Assembly: GCF_001913705.1 (NCBI RefSeq) | Contig: NZ_MKQD01000025.1 | Span: 1-64,000 of the forward strand | DNA: 64,000 nucleotides | Reading direction: 5' to 3' | Source: Thalassotalea sp. PP2-459 | GTDB lineage: Bacteria; Pseudomonadota; Gammaproteobacteria; Enterobacterales; Alteromonadaceae | In this document: positions 36,196-45,771 of the stretch, piece after piece | Layout of the letters: every line of letters begins with the position of its first letter | Numbering within the stretch: position 1 is the stretch's first letter | The notes under the pieces: model-generated | What the model saw: the letters and a program-made list of their open reading frames with translations, nothing else | The model's database searches: none | Told to the model about the DNA's origin: nothing | Program-made: the position numbers and the translations under genes

Positions 36196-37844
36196 GTATC
36201 AGAATAAGCAATAACACGCTTTATTTTATTTACAATCGCTAACAGCCCATTACCGCGGGATGGGCTTAAATGTTGAAGTAGCCCTAGTGAATCAAAATAC
36301 TTATTAAAATCAAACGATTTAACGTACTGTACTGGCTTATTGTTTACCGCTTTTTGCACAATAACTAATAATCCTTTGATAATTTTAGCTTGTGAAAATG
36401 CCTGAATGACCACTTCATTTTTGTCATTCACATAAACATACAGCCATGCATCACTTTCACAGCCATCAACGAGTGTTTCATCGGTTTTCAATGCATCGGG
36501 CATTGCAGTCAACGTTTTACCAAGCAACATAATTTGGCGGTGCTTAGCATCCCAAGACTTTGCCTGTGCAAATAAAGGCATAATATCGTCAGGAAGCACT
36601 ACTGTTTTACGCGTGACATTTGATCTCTCATTTTCAGTGAGAAAGCTTTTTAGCAAGGTTATTAATTTATCAACTTCTTCTTTTGTATTATAAAGTGCTA
36701 ACGATACTCTAATACAACCTTGCACAGCGAAGTATTCCATTAAAGGCATCGCACAATGATGCCCTCCTCTTACTGCTACGCCCTTACTATCCAGATAACT
36801 AGCAACGTCTTGTGGGTGGACTGATTCGATATTAAACGAAAATATGCCAATGTCTGGTTGTTCAGCAACTAACAAGGTTAAAGGCTTTAAAGCTAATAAT
36901 TGCTGATAAGTATATTGAGTAAGCGCCTTTTCTTTATCTCTTGCTTTTGGGTTCAGTTTTAGAAAATTAATTGCCGCATTAAAACCAATAACTCCCGCTA
37001 TGTTCGGAGTACCCGTTTCAAATTTATAAGGTAGGGTATTAAAAGTGGTGCCTGAGGTAAAACTTACCTTTTTTATCATTTCTCCGCCAGTTTTATAAGG
37101 CGGCATAGCATTGAGGAGTTCTGCTTTTCCATAAAGGCAACCTACACCAGTAGGACCATACATTTTGTGTGCAGAAAAAACCATAAAGTCACAATCGAGT
37201 TGTTGAACATTAATTGGAAGGTGAGCAATGGATTGTGCAGCATCAAGCAATACTTTCGCCCCAACCTTTTTCGCTTTAGCAATAACGCTTTCAACCGGGT
37301 TTATCTTGCCGATCACATTTGAAATGTGATTAATTGATACCAATTTTGTTTTTTCAGATAATAAACTTTCGAATGAGCGTAGATCAATTATGCCTGTTTC
37401 GGTCAGCTCAATGACGCGTAACTTTATGCCTATTTCTTTTTCAAGTTGTTGCCAAGGTACAATATTAGCGTGATGCTCTGCCTGACTAACAATTATTTCA
37501 TCACCCACTGTTAATTGAGATCTTCCCCAAGAATAGGCAACAAGATTGATGGCTTCTGTGGTACCACTAGTCCAAATTATTTCGTGTGAATGTTTTGCAT
37601 TAATTAACTGCTGAACAGCAATTCGAGTGTCTTCAAATTGCGTTGTTGCCTTACTCGCTAAAGAATGTGCTGAACGATGAACATTAGCATTACTTTGTTG
37701 ATAATAGGTTTGTATTGCTTCAACTACACTTTTGGGTTTTTGTGTAGTCGCTGCATTATCGAAATAAATAATTTCATTTCCGTTGATTTCTTGATTCAAC
37801 AAAGGGAAAGTTCGGCGTAATTGAGTAAGTTCCACAGACGTCAT
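36192..37844 (-). CDS. csdA-csdE: CsdA-CsdE fusion: cysteine desulfurase with sulfur acceptor (550 aa)
   Basis: Residues 1-405 are a class II cysteine desulfurase: PLP Lys227 in SAHKMYGPTG, persulfide Cys364 in RGGHHCAMPLM, and YFDNAATTQKP near the start. Residues about 412-550 are a SufE/CsdE domain, with the acceptor Cys462 in LVDGCESDAWLYV. In E. coli these are two genes, csdA and csdE, next to tcdA; here they form one protein. Both active-site cysteines are intact. The joining region, about residues 403-413, is short. It overlaps tcdA at the 3' ends by four bases. Confidence 0.95.
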   Translation of the reverse strand: MTSVELTQLRRTFPLLNQEINGNEIIYFDNAATTQKPKSVVEAIQTYYQQSNANVHRSAHSLASKATTQFEDTRIAVQQLINAKHSHEIIWTSGTTEAINLVAYSWGRSQLTVGDEIIVSQAEHHANIVPWQQLEKEIGIKLRVIELTETGIIDLRSFESLLSEKTKLVSINHISNVIGKINPVESVIAKAKKVGAKVLLDAAQSIAHLPINVQQLDCDFMVFSAHKMYGPTGVGCLYGKAELLNAMPPYKTGGEMIKKVSFTSGTTFNTLPYKFETGTPNIAGVIGFNAAINFLKLNPKARDKEKALTQYTYQQLLALKPLTLLVAEQPDIGIFSFNIESVHPQDVASYLDSKGVAVRGGHHCAMPLMEYFAVQGCIRVSLALYNTKEEVDKLITLLKSFLTENERSNVTRKTVVLPDDIMPLFAQAKSWDAKHRQIMLLGKTLTAMPDALKTDETLVDGCESDAWLYVYVNDKNEVVIQAFSQAKIIKGLLVIVQKAVNNKPVQYVKSFDFNKYFDSLGLLQHLSPSRGNGLLAIVNKIKRVIAYSDT

Positions 37845-37998
37845 TAAACAATAAAAAAAGCATCATAAATTTGCAACGAGTATACCCCATCCTTAATACA
37901 AATTTTTAATAATATTTTCCTGTTAGTTACTTTTTCGTCTTATGTAAAAAGTGAAATATTGACTATAACTTAATTAGGTAAATTGCTAGGTGTATCTC

Positions 37999-38202
37999 AT
38001 GGCTTTATTTTCGTGGTTCAATGCAAAAAATCAATCGTTATTACCCCAAACACAACAATTCACACAGAGACATGCAAAGAATATAACAACTAATATTAAC
38101 TGGCCAACAACGCACATACCGATAAACAAGAAAACAGATATCAATAAAAAAATATCATTAAGAGAGGCTAACATCTCTAGACAACCAATTATAAATCAGT
38201 AG
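37999..38202 (+). CDS. Small basic hypothetical protein (67 aa)
   Basis: A short protein (MALFSWFNAKNQSLLPQ ...) rich in Asn, Thr, Lys and Gln with no domain or export signal. The ATG at 37999 is preferred over a GTG at 37990; a Shine-Dalgarno sequence is weak. It could be spurious, though it fills an otherwise empty divergent gap. Confidence 0.35.
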   Translation: MALFSWFNAKNQSLLPQTQQFTQRHAKNITTNINWPTTHIPINKKTDINKKISLREANISRQPIINQ

Positions 38203-38213
38203 CTTAACCTTTG

Positions 38214-39578
38214 TTAATGTAAACGTTGTGCATTAACTCGGTGATCAGGCATCAAAAATCGTTTTGGCTGCTGTTTAAGTATTTGCCAATATAATGTTGG
38301 CACTTTTAATTCAAAATATTCTAGTTTTGTTTTTGATTGTATTGGTTTAAATGCTTGTAGCTTAATAGCGGTTTTGTTACCTGTGCGATTCCCATGGCAA
38401 GTTCTGCTATGGTATAAACCGACAAGGTTATTTTGCATTTCAGAAGTACCTACTTGCCAGCCATTTTCAACCGCAGTTAAAATTGGTGTAGTAGGTAAAA
38501 TATGATCACGCCATGGCAGTTGTTCTAACACTTTCGTTCTCAATTTTTTTCGATCTCCATATAACACCTCGTTTTCCAATACCACGACGTTATGTGCAAA
38601 TGGTTTAGTTTGCGCAGTTGAACATCGTTGATGGTTCAGTGGTAGTGGATACTCATCAATAAAGCCGAAAGAGTGCATCAATTCATGCACTAATACATCA
38701 ATTGTATCGTGCCGATCAATATAAATAATGCCATGATCAACGTTAGCCCCTCCTTCTGGGGACATGATCAATAAATAGTCTACATGCGTTAATGGATATG
38801 ATTGCCAAATATTCACATTACACTGAATACGTTCAGCGTTTTGATGAAAGCATGCTAAGGCTTTTAACGGATGATACAACGGCTTTTCGAAACAAATAAA
38901 GTCGTTTATTGGGAAGGCTGACAATTCGCTTATACGATGCTGTAATAAAATTAAGTCGTTGAGCTTTGTCGCTATGGGTTGAATATTTATGACACATTGG
39001 CGATTCAAAGGTTGTAGCTGTTCGAAAATTGAAAAGTTAGAGAGTGTAACAAGTAATGGAGCACGTTTATCAATATTGGCCAGTATATTTTTTCGCTCTT
39101 TAAATTGAAGTTCATCACCCAACATTAGCGCGGTTTCTATTGATAGTTCGAGTACGTCTCGGTGTTGCATAGATGAAGAAAGTAAACGATCTGCTTTCAC
39201 GACTTGTTTTTCAGCAATATAATATTTAGCTAAGCGCAATATTGCTTTTTCAACACCTTTGTTCGCTGATTTTTTTAACCAAAATAGCGCCTGGTTATCG
39301 CGACCTAAATGCCGATAATACTCAGAAACTTCATAACTTACTTCAGGTATATCAACCGATAGTTTAATACTGGCACGAAGCCACTTTTCACTATCGACTT
39401 TGTGATTTCTTCTTAAAAAATGATAATAAGCAGGTAATTCTTTGTACGCCCCATAAGTTTGCAACCATGAAGGGGCGATATCACGTTCTAAAGCAACATT
39501 AGTAATCGCAGGTAATAGCAACGGTATGACTAAAAGTATAACAGCGCATACCGATATGATCAGGTTTTTCAACCTCAT
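38214..39578 (-). CDS. Membrane-anchored M64-like metalloprotease (454 aa)
   Basis: One N-terminal membrane helix (LIISVCAVILLVIPLLLPAIT) leads to an exported or periplasmic chain. Residues about 60-180 form Sel1/TPR-like helical repeats (ALFWLKKSANKGVEKAILRLAKYYIA). The catalytic site is HELMHSFGFIDEY (about residues 301-313), the HExxHSFxxxxDEY pattern known from M64-type peptidases. Catalytic Glu and both His are present. It starts 9 bases after nlpI, so it is probably part of the nlpI unit. Peptidoglycan-related or envelope quality-control roles are guesses from NlpI's role. Confidence 0.75.
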   Translation of the reverse strand: MRLKNLIISVCAVILLVIPLLLPAITNVALERDIAPSWLQTYGAYKELPAYYHFLRRNHKVDSEKWLRASIKLSVDIPEVSYEVSEYYRHLGRDNQALFWLKKSANKGVEKAILRLAKYYIAEKQVVKADRLLSSSMQHRDVLELSIETALMLGDELQFKERKNILANIDKRAPLLVTLSNFSIFEQLQPLNRQCVINIQPIATKLNDLILLQHRISELSAFPINDFICFEKPLYHPLKALACFHQNAERIQCNVNIWQSYPLTHVDYLLIMSPEGGANVDHGIIYIDRHDTIDVLVHELMHSFGFIDEYPLPLNHQRCSTAQTKPFAHNVVVLENEVLYGDRKKLRTKVLEQLPWRDHILPTTPILTAVENGWQVGTSEMQNNLVGLYHSRTCHGNRTGNKTAIKLQAFKPIQSKTKLEYFELKVPTLYWQILKQQPKRFLMPDHRVNAQRLH

Positions 39579-39587
39579 AGCTTTTGC

Positions 39588-40481
39588 TTAAGAGTCAGGA
39601 AATTGTATTTTTGGACTTTTTAGTAAATCGAGTTCTAGCTGTGCATAGCGATGTTCAACAAACTCATAAACATTGGTACTCAATGCAAGTTTATAAAAAT
39701 TAGCTGCTGCTCTTTTGTTTCCCTTGAGAAGGTTTAACTTTCCAAGATAAAAATATGCCTCACATAATCGTTCACTAAATTGCTTGTTCGAATGTATATC
39801 TTCAGTGACGGTATCAATAAAATGACTTTGACTAATATTACCCGCATATAAATTGACAATTGATTTTGCCCAACTGCTGTCGCTAATATTTTTAGCGCGA
39901 GATTTAAGGTTAACTAAAGCTTCATCAGCATTTACTCTTTGTTCGCCTATATATAACCATAACAGTCTGTATGGATCATTTTCACTTTGTTGATAGAATT
40001 CACGTAGATCATTAACAGCTAATGAAGCACGATCACCATAATAAAGGGCGATACCTCGGTTTAAATATGCATACTGGTGATCAGGTGCAAGTTCTAGAGT
40101 AGCGTCAAACGATTCATAAGCTTGTTCGTATTCTTGCATTTGCGTGTAATGAATACCTAAAAAATTATAAGCCTCAACCAAATCAGGTTTTAAGCGTAGT
40201 GCACGATTAAAATCTAGCCTTGCTAACGAACGCAAACCAACACTGTCATAAATGACACCACGGTCATAAAAAAGCTGAGCGCGTTGCTCATCAGTAATTT
40301 CAGCGCGATGAATGACATCACTCATTCTGGCAATTGCTACTTCACTTTTATAATTTACCGGTAAAGGCTCAGCAATAACGAGTTGATCAATATAAGTATT
40401 TGATGTGGAAGAAGTAGCAGCGCAGCCTTGTAAAATAGCGACAAGCCCTAACACAAGCGAGGAAGATAATAATACTTTCAC
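39588..40481 (-). CDS. nlpI: Lipoprotein NlpI
   Basis: An outer-membrane lipoprotein of TPR repeats that adapts envelope hydrolases in E. coli. Lipobox ILQGC (Cys at residue 20), then TPRs: AQLFYDRGVIYDSVGLRSLARLDF, VEAYNFLGIHYTQMQEYEQAYESF, YAYLNRGIALYYGDRASLAVND. At 297 residues it is near the E. coli length (294). It follows pnp, the conserved pnp-nlpI order, with a terminator in between. Confidence 0.95.
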   Translation of the reverse strand: MKVLLSSSLVLGLVAILQGCAATSSTSNTYIDQLVIAEPLPVNYKSEVAIARMSDVIHRAEITDEQRAQLFYDRGVIYDSVGLRSLARLDFNRALRLKPDLVEAYNFLGIHYTQMQEYEQAYESFDATLELAPDHQYAYLNRGIALYYGDRASLAVNDLREFYQQSENDPYRLLWLYIGEQRVNADEALVNLKSRAKNISDSSWAKSIVNLYAGNISQSHFIDTVTEDIHSNKQFSERLCEAYFYLGKLNLLKGNKRAAANFYKLALSTNVYEFVEHRYAQLELDLLKSPKIQFPDS

Positions 40482-40564
40482 GAATAATTCAGCCTTTATA
40501 ATATGTCTGTTTGATTATACTCATGCTATTAATGAATGCGAGTAGTTATCTACATCCATGAGAC

Positions 40565-40592
40565 AAAAAAAGGAGCCCAAGGCTCCTTTTTT
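40565..40592 (-). terminator. Terminator after pnp
   Basis: AAAAAAGGAGCC pairs with GGCTCCTTTTTT around a 3-base loop, 15 bases after the pnp stop. Confidence 0.9.
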
Positions 40593-40606
40593 AACACGAT
40601 TTAACG

Positions 40607-42736
40607 TTATTCAGCAGCTGAATCGTCAGATGACTCTTCAGGTTGTGCTGGTTTTTCAATGCATTCTTTCATGCTTAAACGTACGCGACCTTGACGATCG
40701 ACTTCGAGTACTTTAACCGTCACTTCTTCACCTTCGTTCAATACGTCTGTCACTGCATTTACACGCTCATGAGCAATTTGTGAAATGTGCACTAAACCAT
40801 CTTTACCAGGAAGAACGTTAACAAACGCACCAAAGTCTACGATACGTACAACTTTACCTGTGTAAACCGAACCTACTTCAATTTCAGCCGTTAATGCTTC
40901 AATACGCGCAATCGCATCTTTTGCTTGTTCGCCGTCAGTTGCAGCAATTTTTACTGTACCATCGTCTTCAATTTCAATCGTTGTACCCGTTTCTTCGGTA
41001 AGTTGGCGAATTGTTGCACCACCTTTACCAATAACGTCACGAATTTTGTCAGCGTTGATTTTCATTGTATGAATTCGTGGAGCAAATTCAGAGATATCGT
41101 CACGGGCACCGTTAATTGCATCATCCATTACAGAAAGAATATGCGTACGCGCACCTTTTGCTTGGTTTAATGCAATTTGCATGATTTCTTGCGTGATACC
41201 TTCAATTTTGATATCCATTTGTAACGCAGTAATACCTTCAGTAGTACCAGCTACTTTGAAATCCATATCACCTAAGTGATCTTCGTCGCCTAAAATATCA
41301 GAAAGCACAACAAAGTCATCGCCTTCTTTCACGAGACCCATCGCGATACCCGCAACAGAGGCTTTAATTGGCACACCAGCATCCATTAACGCAAGCGAAG
41401 TACCACAAACAGAAGCCATTGAAGATGAACCATTTGATTCAGTAATTTCAGATACTACACGTACAGAATACGGGAAGTCATCAACTGAAGGCATAACCGC
41501 TAACATACCACGTTTAGCTAAACGACCATGGCCAATTTCACGACGTTTTGGTGAACCAACAAAACCCGTTTCACCTACACAGTATGGAGGGAAGTTATAA
41601 TGCAACATAAAGTTGTCAGTTTTCTCACCCATAATAGTATCAATACGTTGTGCATCACGCTGCGTACCTAAAGTAGCTGTTACTAAGGCTTGTGTTTCAC
41701 CACGCGTAAATACAGATGAACCATGAGTTCTTGGTAATACACCCGTCATTACGTCTAATGCACGGATCATTTCTGGATCACGACCATCAATACGAGGAGA
41801 ACCTTGTGTAATACGACCACGCACGATTGTTTTTTCTAAATCATGGAATAAATCTTTTGCTTCTTGAACATTCAATTCAGCATCAGCTTCTTCTAATTGT
41901 GCTAGAACGGCATTACGAATTTCAGCAACTTTTTCATAACGTGCTGCTTTTTCGGTAATTTGATATGCATCATTCACTTGCTCGGTTGCAAGTTCAGCGA
42001 TTTTGGTTGCTAAATCAACGTTTTTCGCTGGCGCAGACCACTCCCATGAAGGTGTTGCAACTTCTGCAGCAAATTCATTAATCGCCGTAATTGCCGTTTG
42101 CATTTGCTCATGGCCGTATACAACGGCACCTAACATAACTTCTTCAGATAAAACGTCTGCTTCAGACTCAACCATTAATACCGCTGACTCAGTACCAGAA
42201 ACCACTAAATCTAATTGAGAAGACTCAAGTTCAGATTGAAGCGGGTTAAGGAGATATTTTCCATCAGAGTAACCAACACGTGCTGCACCAACTGGGCCAT
42301 TAAATGGTGCACCAGAAATAGCTAAGGCAGCAGAAGTACCTAATAGTGAAATAATATCAGGTGAAATTTCAGGGTTTGCTGAAACAACCGTGATAATAAC
42401 CTGAACTTCGTTTGTAAATCCTTCAGGAAATAACGGACGAATTGGGCGGTCAATTAAGCGTGCAATTAATGTTTCTTCTTCTGAAGGACGGCCTTCACGT
42501 TTAAAAAAGCCACCTGGAATTTTACCTGCAGCGTAAGTACGCTCTTGGTAATTAACCGTTAGTGGGAAGAAGTCTTGGCCTTCAACTGCATCTTTTTTTG
42601 CGACTACAGAAACTAATACTGATGTATCGTCCATGCTTGCCATGACAGCTGCAGTTGCTTGACGTGCTATCGCACCTGTTTCCAATGTGACCGTATGTTG
42701 GCCAAATTGGAATGATTTTGTTACTGGATTGAACAT
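40607..42736 (-). CDS. pnp: Polyribonucleotide nucleotidyltransferase (PNPase)
   Basis: Degrades RNA 3' to 5' by phosphorolysis and is part of the degradosome. Two RNase PH domains (residues about 5-145 and 310-535, with [23 protein letters not shown] and the [22 protein letters not shown] segment), a KH domain ([20 protein letters not shown]) and a C-terminal S1 domain ([32 protein letters not shown]). 709 residues is the family norm. An AAAGGT precedes the ATG. Its leader holds a long stem (42771-42847). Confidence 0.99.
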   Translation of the reverse strand: MFNPVTKSFQFGQHTVTLETGAIARQATAAVMASMDDTSVLVSVVAKKDAVEGQDFFPLTVNYQERTYAAGKIPGGFFKREGRPSEEETLIARLIDRPIRPLFPEGFTNEVQVIITVVSANPEISPDIISLLGTSAALAISGAPFNGPVGAARVGYSDGKYLLNPLQSELESSQLDLVVSGTESAVLMVESEADVLSEEVMLGAVVYGHEQMQTAITAINEFAAEVATPSWEWSAPAKNVDLATKIAELATEQVNDAYQITEKAARYEKVAEIRNAVLAQLEEADAELNVQEAKDLFHDLEKTIVRGRITQGSPRIDGRDPEMIRALDVMTGVLPRTHGSSVFTRGETQALVTATLGTQRDAQRIDTIMGEKTDNFMLHYNFPPYCVGETGFVGSPKRREIGHGRLAKRGMLAVMPSVDDFPYSVRVVSEITESNGSSSMASVCGTSLALMDAGVPIKASVAGIAMGLVKEGDDFVVLSDILGDEDHLGDMDFKVAGTTEGITALQMDIKIEGITQEIMQIALNQAKGARTHILSVMDDAINGARDDISEFAPRIHTMKINADKIRDVIGKGGATIRQLTEETGTTIEIEDDGTVKIAATDGEQAKDAIARIEALTAEIEVGSVYTGKVVRIVDFGAFVNVLPGKDGLVHISQIAHERVNAVTDVLNEGEEVTVKVLEVDRQGRVRLSMKECIEKPAQPEESSDDSAAE

Positions 42737-42770
42737 TAACTTTTACCTTTCATTCAAAATTTCTTTTTAT

Positions 42771-42847
42771 CCAATCTGTACAATTATTTGTTCACTTAGT
42801 TACCATGAAAAACTGATGGCCAATAAACAAATAATTATACAGTTTGG
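42771..42847 (-). promoter_or_regulatory. Long double-stranded leader hairpin of pnp mRNA
   Basis: CTGTACAATTATTTGTT (42776-42792) pairs with AACAAATAATTATACAG (42826-42842), extended outward by CCAA with TTGG and inward by four pairs. On the minus strand the non-Watson-Crick positions mostly become G-U, so the stem of about 26 pairs fits the pnp transcript. It ends 35 bases before the ATG, where E. coli pnp has an RNase III/PNPase autoregulatory stem. The 406-base gap to 43142 has no rpsO gene and no other feature. Confidence 0.7.
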
Positions 42848-43142
42848 AGCTTTATCGTTGCTGACTTATTTCAGCACGGGATATTATACTGAGTGAGTTA
42901 CGTATTGCTAGGTCAATTAACGATTTTATTGCTTAAAATAATCACAGATTAGCTAGATTTCCTAGTATTTGATGAAATATTTTACCATTGACAGAATGTC
43001 ATAAGTTTAAAGGCTCGTATGGATTAAAGTGTTTACTTAGTCTTGGCAAAGTTCAATTTGTCATTATTTAACTGTAAAAACTAAGCACAACTTTTTATAC
43101 TCTGCTCCCTCTATATATTAAAGGCACGAAATTTATCTAATC

Positions 43143-44156
43143 ATGAATAAACTCGCATTCACCTATGCCGATGCCCAATTTACCGTCTTTGTTAATGACT
43201 CAGAAATAGTTCAAGTGTTTTGCGACCAACAAGCGATACAATTAACCACGGTAAATAACTTCATTAATAGCTGTCAAATTAACGGAGCAATGCTTCAATT
43301 TGATACCGAACAATTATCAGCAGGCCGTATTGGAATTGCCACTACTGATGCCCCTTTTGATTATCTTGATGTGCCCACAACAAATACAGAGAATAAAACA
43401 GGTTGGCTAGGTTTAGCTGCATTGGGGCTTAAAGTTTTTAAAAGTGCAAAGGTCATCAAAGCGGCGCTAGCCGGCGCTTCTGTTGCGGGGTACGCATGGT
43501 TATTCTCTTTTGAGTTTGCCATGATGTTAATTGTTTGTTTAGTCATTCATGAATATGGCCATGTTCGTGCCATGCAATATTTTGGTATTAAAACAAAGGG
43601 CATCTATTTAATTCCCTTTGTCGGTGGCCTGGCTGTCAGCGATGAAAAAATTACCACTCGCTGGCAAGACGTGGTCATTTCTTTGATGGGTCCAGCCTAT
43701 GGTTTGATCACCTCAATTTTAGGTGTCGTGTTATATTATGCAACCGACTTGGAAATTTTTGCCGGTGTTGCCGTAATAAGTGCATTACTGAATTTATTTA
43801 ACTTATTACCAATTTTACCGCTTGATGGAGGTCACGTATTAAAAAGTATCAGTTTTTCCATGCGCTCTTGGATAGGTTTACTTGCATGTTTAGCCGGTGT
43901 AACGCTTGGATTATGGATTAGCTATACCTTTGGCTTGATGCTTTTAGTCTTTTTTATCTTTATTGGCAGTATAGAAATAATCTTCGAATGGAGAAGCAGA
44001 AAACAATCTCATTTGTTACCGTTAGATAGGTACGGTCAGATATTTTCAGCAATAATGTATGTTGCCGTTGTTGCCGGGCATGTAGCAGTAATGATGCATT
44101 TTGCCGATGCCGATAATGTTATTCTTAGTTTACCCATGAAAATATTATCTAGCTAA
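43143..44156 (+). CDS. Site-2 protease-type M50 metalloprotease (337 aa)
   Basis: A membrane zinc protease of the S2P/SpoIVFB group. Residues 136-140 are HEYGH in the membrane segment LIVCLVIHEYGHVRAM, and the second zinc-ligand motif is LLPILPLDGGHVLKS at about residues 221-235. About six membrane helices follow an N-terminal soluble domain of roughly 90 residues, of unknown fold. Cleavage of membrane-bound substrates is expected; none can be named. It is a single gene with its own terminator. Confidence 0.88.
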   Translation: MNKLAFTYADAQFTVFVNDSEIVQVFCDQQAIQLTTVNNFINSCQINGAMLQFDTEQLSAGRIGIATTDAPFDYLDVPTTNTENKTGWLGLAALGLKVFKSAKVIKAALAGASVAGYAWLFSFEFAMMLIVCLVIHEYGHVRAMQYFGIKTKGIYLIPFVGGLAVSDEKITTRWQDVVISLMGPAYGLITSILGVVLYYATDLEIFAGVAVISALLNLFNLLPILPLDGGHVLKSISFSMRSWIGLLACLAGVTLGLWISYTFGLMLLVFFIFIGSIEIIFEWRSRKQSHLLPLDRYGQIFSAIMYVAVVAGHVAVMMHFADADNVILSLPMKILSS

Positions 44157-44174
44157 TTACAACTGTAAAATAGC

Positions 44175-44197
44175 AAAGCCTGAATAATTCAGGCTTT
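44175..44197. terminator. Terminator after the M50 protease gene
   Basis: AAAGCCTGAA pairs with TTCAGGCTTT around a 3-base loop, between convergent genes. Confidence 0.8.
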
Positions 44198-44253
44198 TCA
44201 ATTATCGCTCTAGAGAACAACTACTGGCATAAATGTTAATAAACTAAAGCTAA

Positions 44254-45624
44254 TTATTTAAATATTCGTTCTGCCCAGCGTGTTAAACCAGCTGTAACAC
44301 TGCCAAAATGATCACCAATTACAAGCTCTACCCCTGGAAATTGTTGCTCTATATACTGGCTGATTACCGTTGATTTAGCGGTACCTCCAGTAACAAATAC
44401 AACATCAGGCTGGCACCCTGCCTGTTTTACACAATCTTGCATAAGTCTTCCAATAGCCTGTAATTCTTTTTCACACGCTTGCTGGAACCCCTCAATCGAC
44501 AACGTTTGCATTAATGCATGTTCAATATAGCTTAAATCAACGGTATTACTGGGTTCAGTTGATAAGGAGATTTTGGCATTTTCAGCGCTATTGACCAATT
44601 GATAACTTAACTTTTCTCGGTACAGTTTTATTAAACGACTAACCAGCTCAGGATGCTCTGCATCACGTTGTAACATGTCTAAATGCCGGCCATTGGCTGC
44701 ACTATAAAACGCGGTTTGCTCATTAATGTTATTTATCGCAACCGCTTGCCAATAGCTATTAGTAGGCATAGGTTTGCCAGACTTTAATTGGCTAGTCGCC
44801 CCTAAATTGGGCATTAAACCGCGAAACGCTAATTGAATATCAAAATCATTACCACCAATACGTTCGCCTGAGTGCGCAAGCAGCTGTTTACTTCGATCAT
44901 TACTATGAATATAAGCAGGCCCCATTAAAATCATTGAACAATCTGTCGTACCACCACCAATATCAACAACCAACACACGTTTATCTGTTGAAAGCGACGC
45001 TTCATATTCAAAGCCTGCAGCAACGGGTTCATACTGAAACTCAATCGAAGAAAAACCCACCCGTTTCGCGGCATTTGTTAAAATAGCAATCGCTTGTTGG
45101 TTGCTTTCCTCACCTTTTAACCCCTGAAAGTTAATTGGACGGCCAATAACGGTCTGATTAACCTCTCGCCCTAAAGAGCTTTCTACTTGCTGCTTTACAT
45201 GCGACATCATTGCGGCAACAATATCTTCAAATAAATCTATTTGTGGTTGCTTTAAACCACTTGCCCCTAAAAATGATTTCGGAGATTTAATATAGTAGCC
45301 TTCTTCTGGCTCTTCCAAGTAATTTGCTAAAGCTTGTTGACCGAACGATAACTCGCTTGATAGCCCATCTAACGCTAATTCTCGTAGTGCTTTTTGCCCT
45401 TTTTGCAACGGTATAATACGCAACGTTTTAAACGCTTGTTGTTCACTAGGCGTTAACTGAGCATAAAGCCAACTAACAATAATATCTCTATCTGGTGAAT
45501 AAAGTGTTGAAGGCATTAACGTGCCATGCGCGGGTAAGTTTACAATTTTGGGTTGGCCATGTTCCATTACGCCTACAGCACAGTTTGATGTACCATAATC
45601 AAAACCAATCATAATATCCCCCAT
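44254..45624 (-). CDS. yegD: YegD-like Hsp70-family protein (456 aa)
   Basis: Actin-like ATPase domain of an Hsp70 without the usual substrate-binding part. Phosphate-1 motif IGFDYGTSNCAVGV (from residue 5), phosphate-2 VLVVDIGGGTTDCSMILMG, adenosine motif PDVVFVTGGTAKSTVI. The length matches E. coli YegD (about 450). An alternative ATG at 45612 would remove the first four residues. Role as a chaperone is presumed, not shown. Confidence 0.9.
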   Translation of the reverse strand: MGDIMIGFDYGTSNCAVGVMEHGQPKIVNLPAHGTLMPSTLYSPDRDIIVSWLYAQLTPSEQQAFKTLRIIPLQKGQKALRELALDGLSSELSFGQQALANYLEEPEEGYYIKSPKSFLGASGLKQPQIDLFEDIVAAMMSHVKQQVESSLGREVNQTVIGRPINFQGLKGEESNQQAIAILTNAAKRVGFSSIEFQYEPVAAGFEYEASLSTDKRVLVVDIGGGTTDCSMILMGPAYIHSNDRSKQLLAHSGERIGGNDFDIQLAFRGLMPNLGATSQLKSGKPMPTNSYWQAVAINNINEQTAFYSAANGRHLDMLQRDAEHPELVSRLIKLYREKLSYQLVNSAENAKISLSTEPSNTVDLSYIEHALMQTLSIEGFQQACEKELQAIGRLMQDCVKQAGCQPDVVFVTGGTAKSTVISQYIEQQFPGVELVIGDHFGSVTAGLTRWAERIFK

Positions 45625-45771
45625 CGCAATAAAAAGCCGCGTAGCTTAAGGGGCCAGTAACAATAGTGCAAGTAAAAATACTAAAACTTAACAAAATCAA
45701 CCTATGTAAATGAGCTGCGCGCTCAAGACACCTACACTACCTTCACTTTCTCCATTTAAAAGGTATATCCG

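Noticed and set aside
42687-42896. Small plus-strand frame over the pnp start and leader
   Set aside because: It overlaps the pnp start and the leader hairpin, has no Shine-Dalgarno sequence and no family match.
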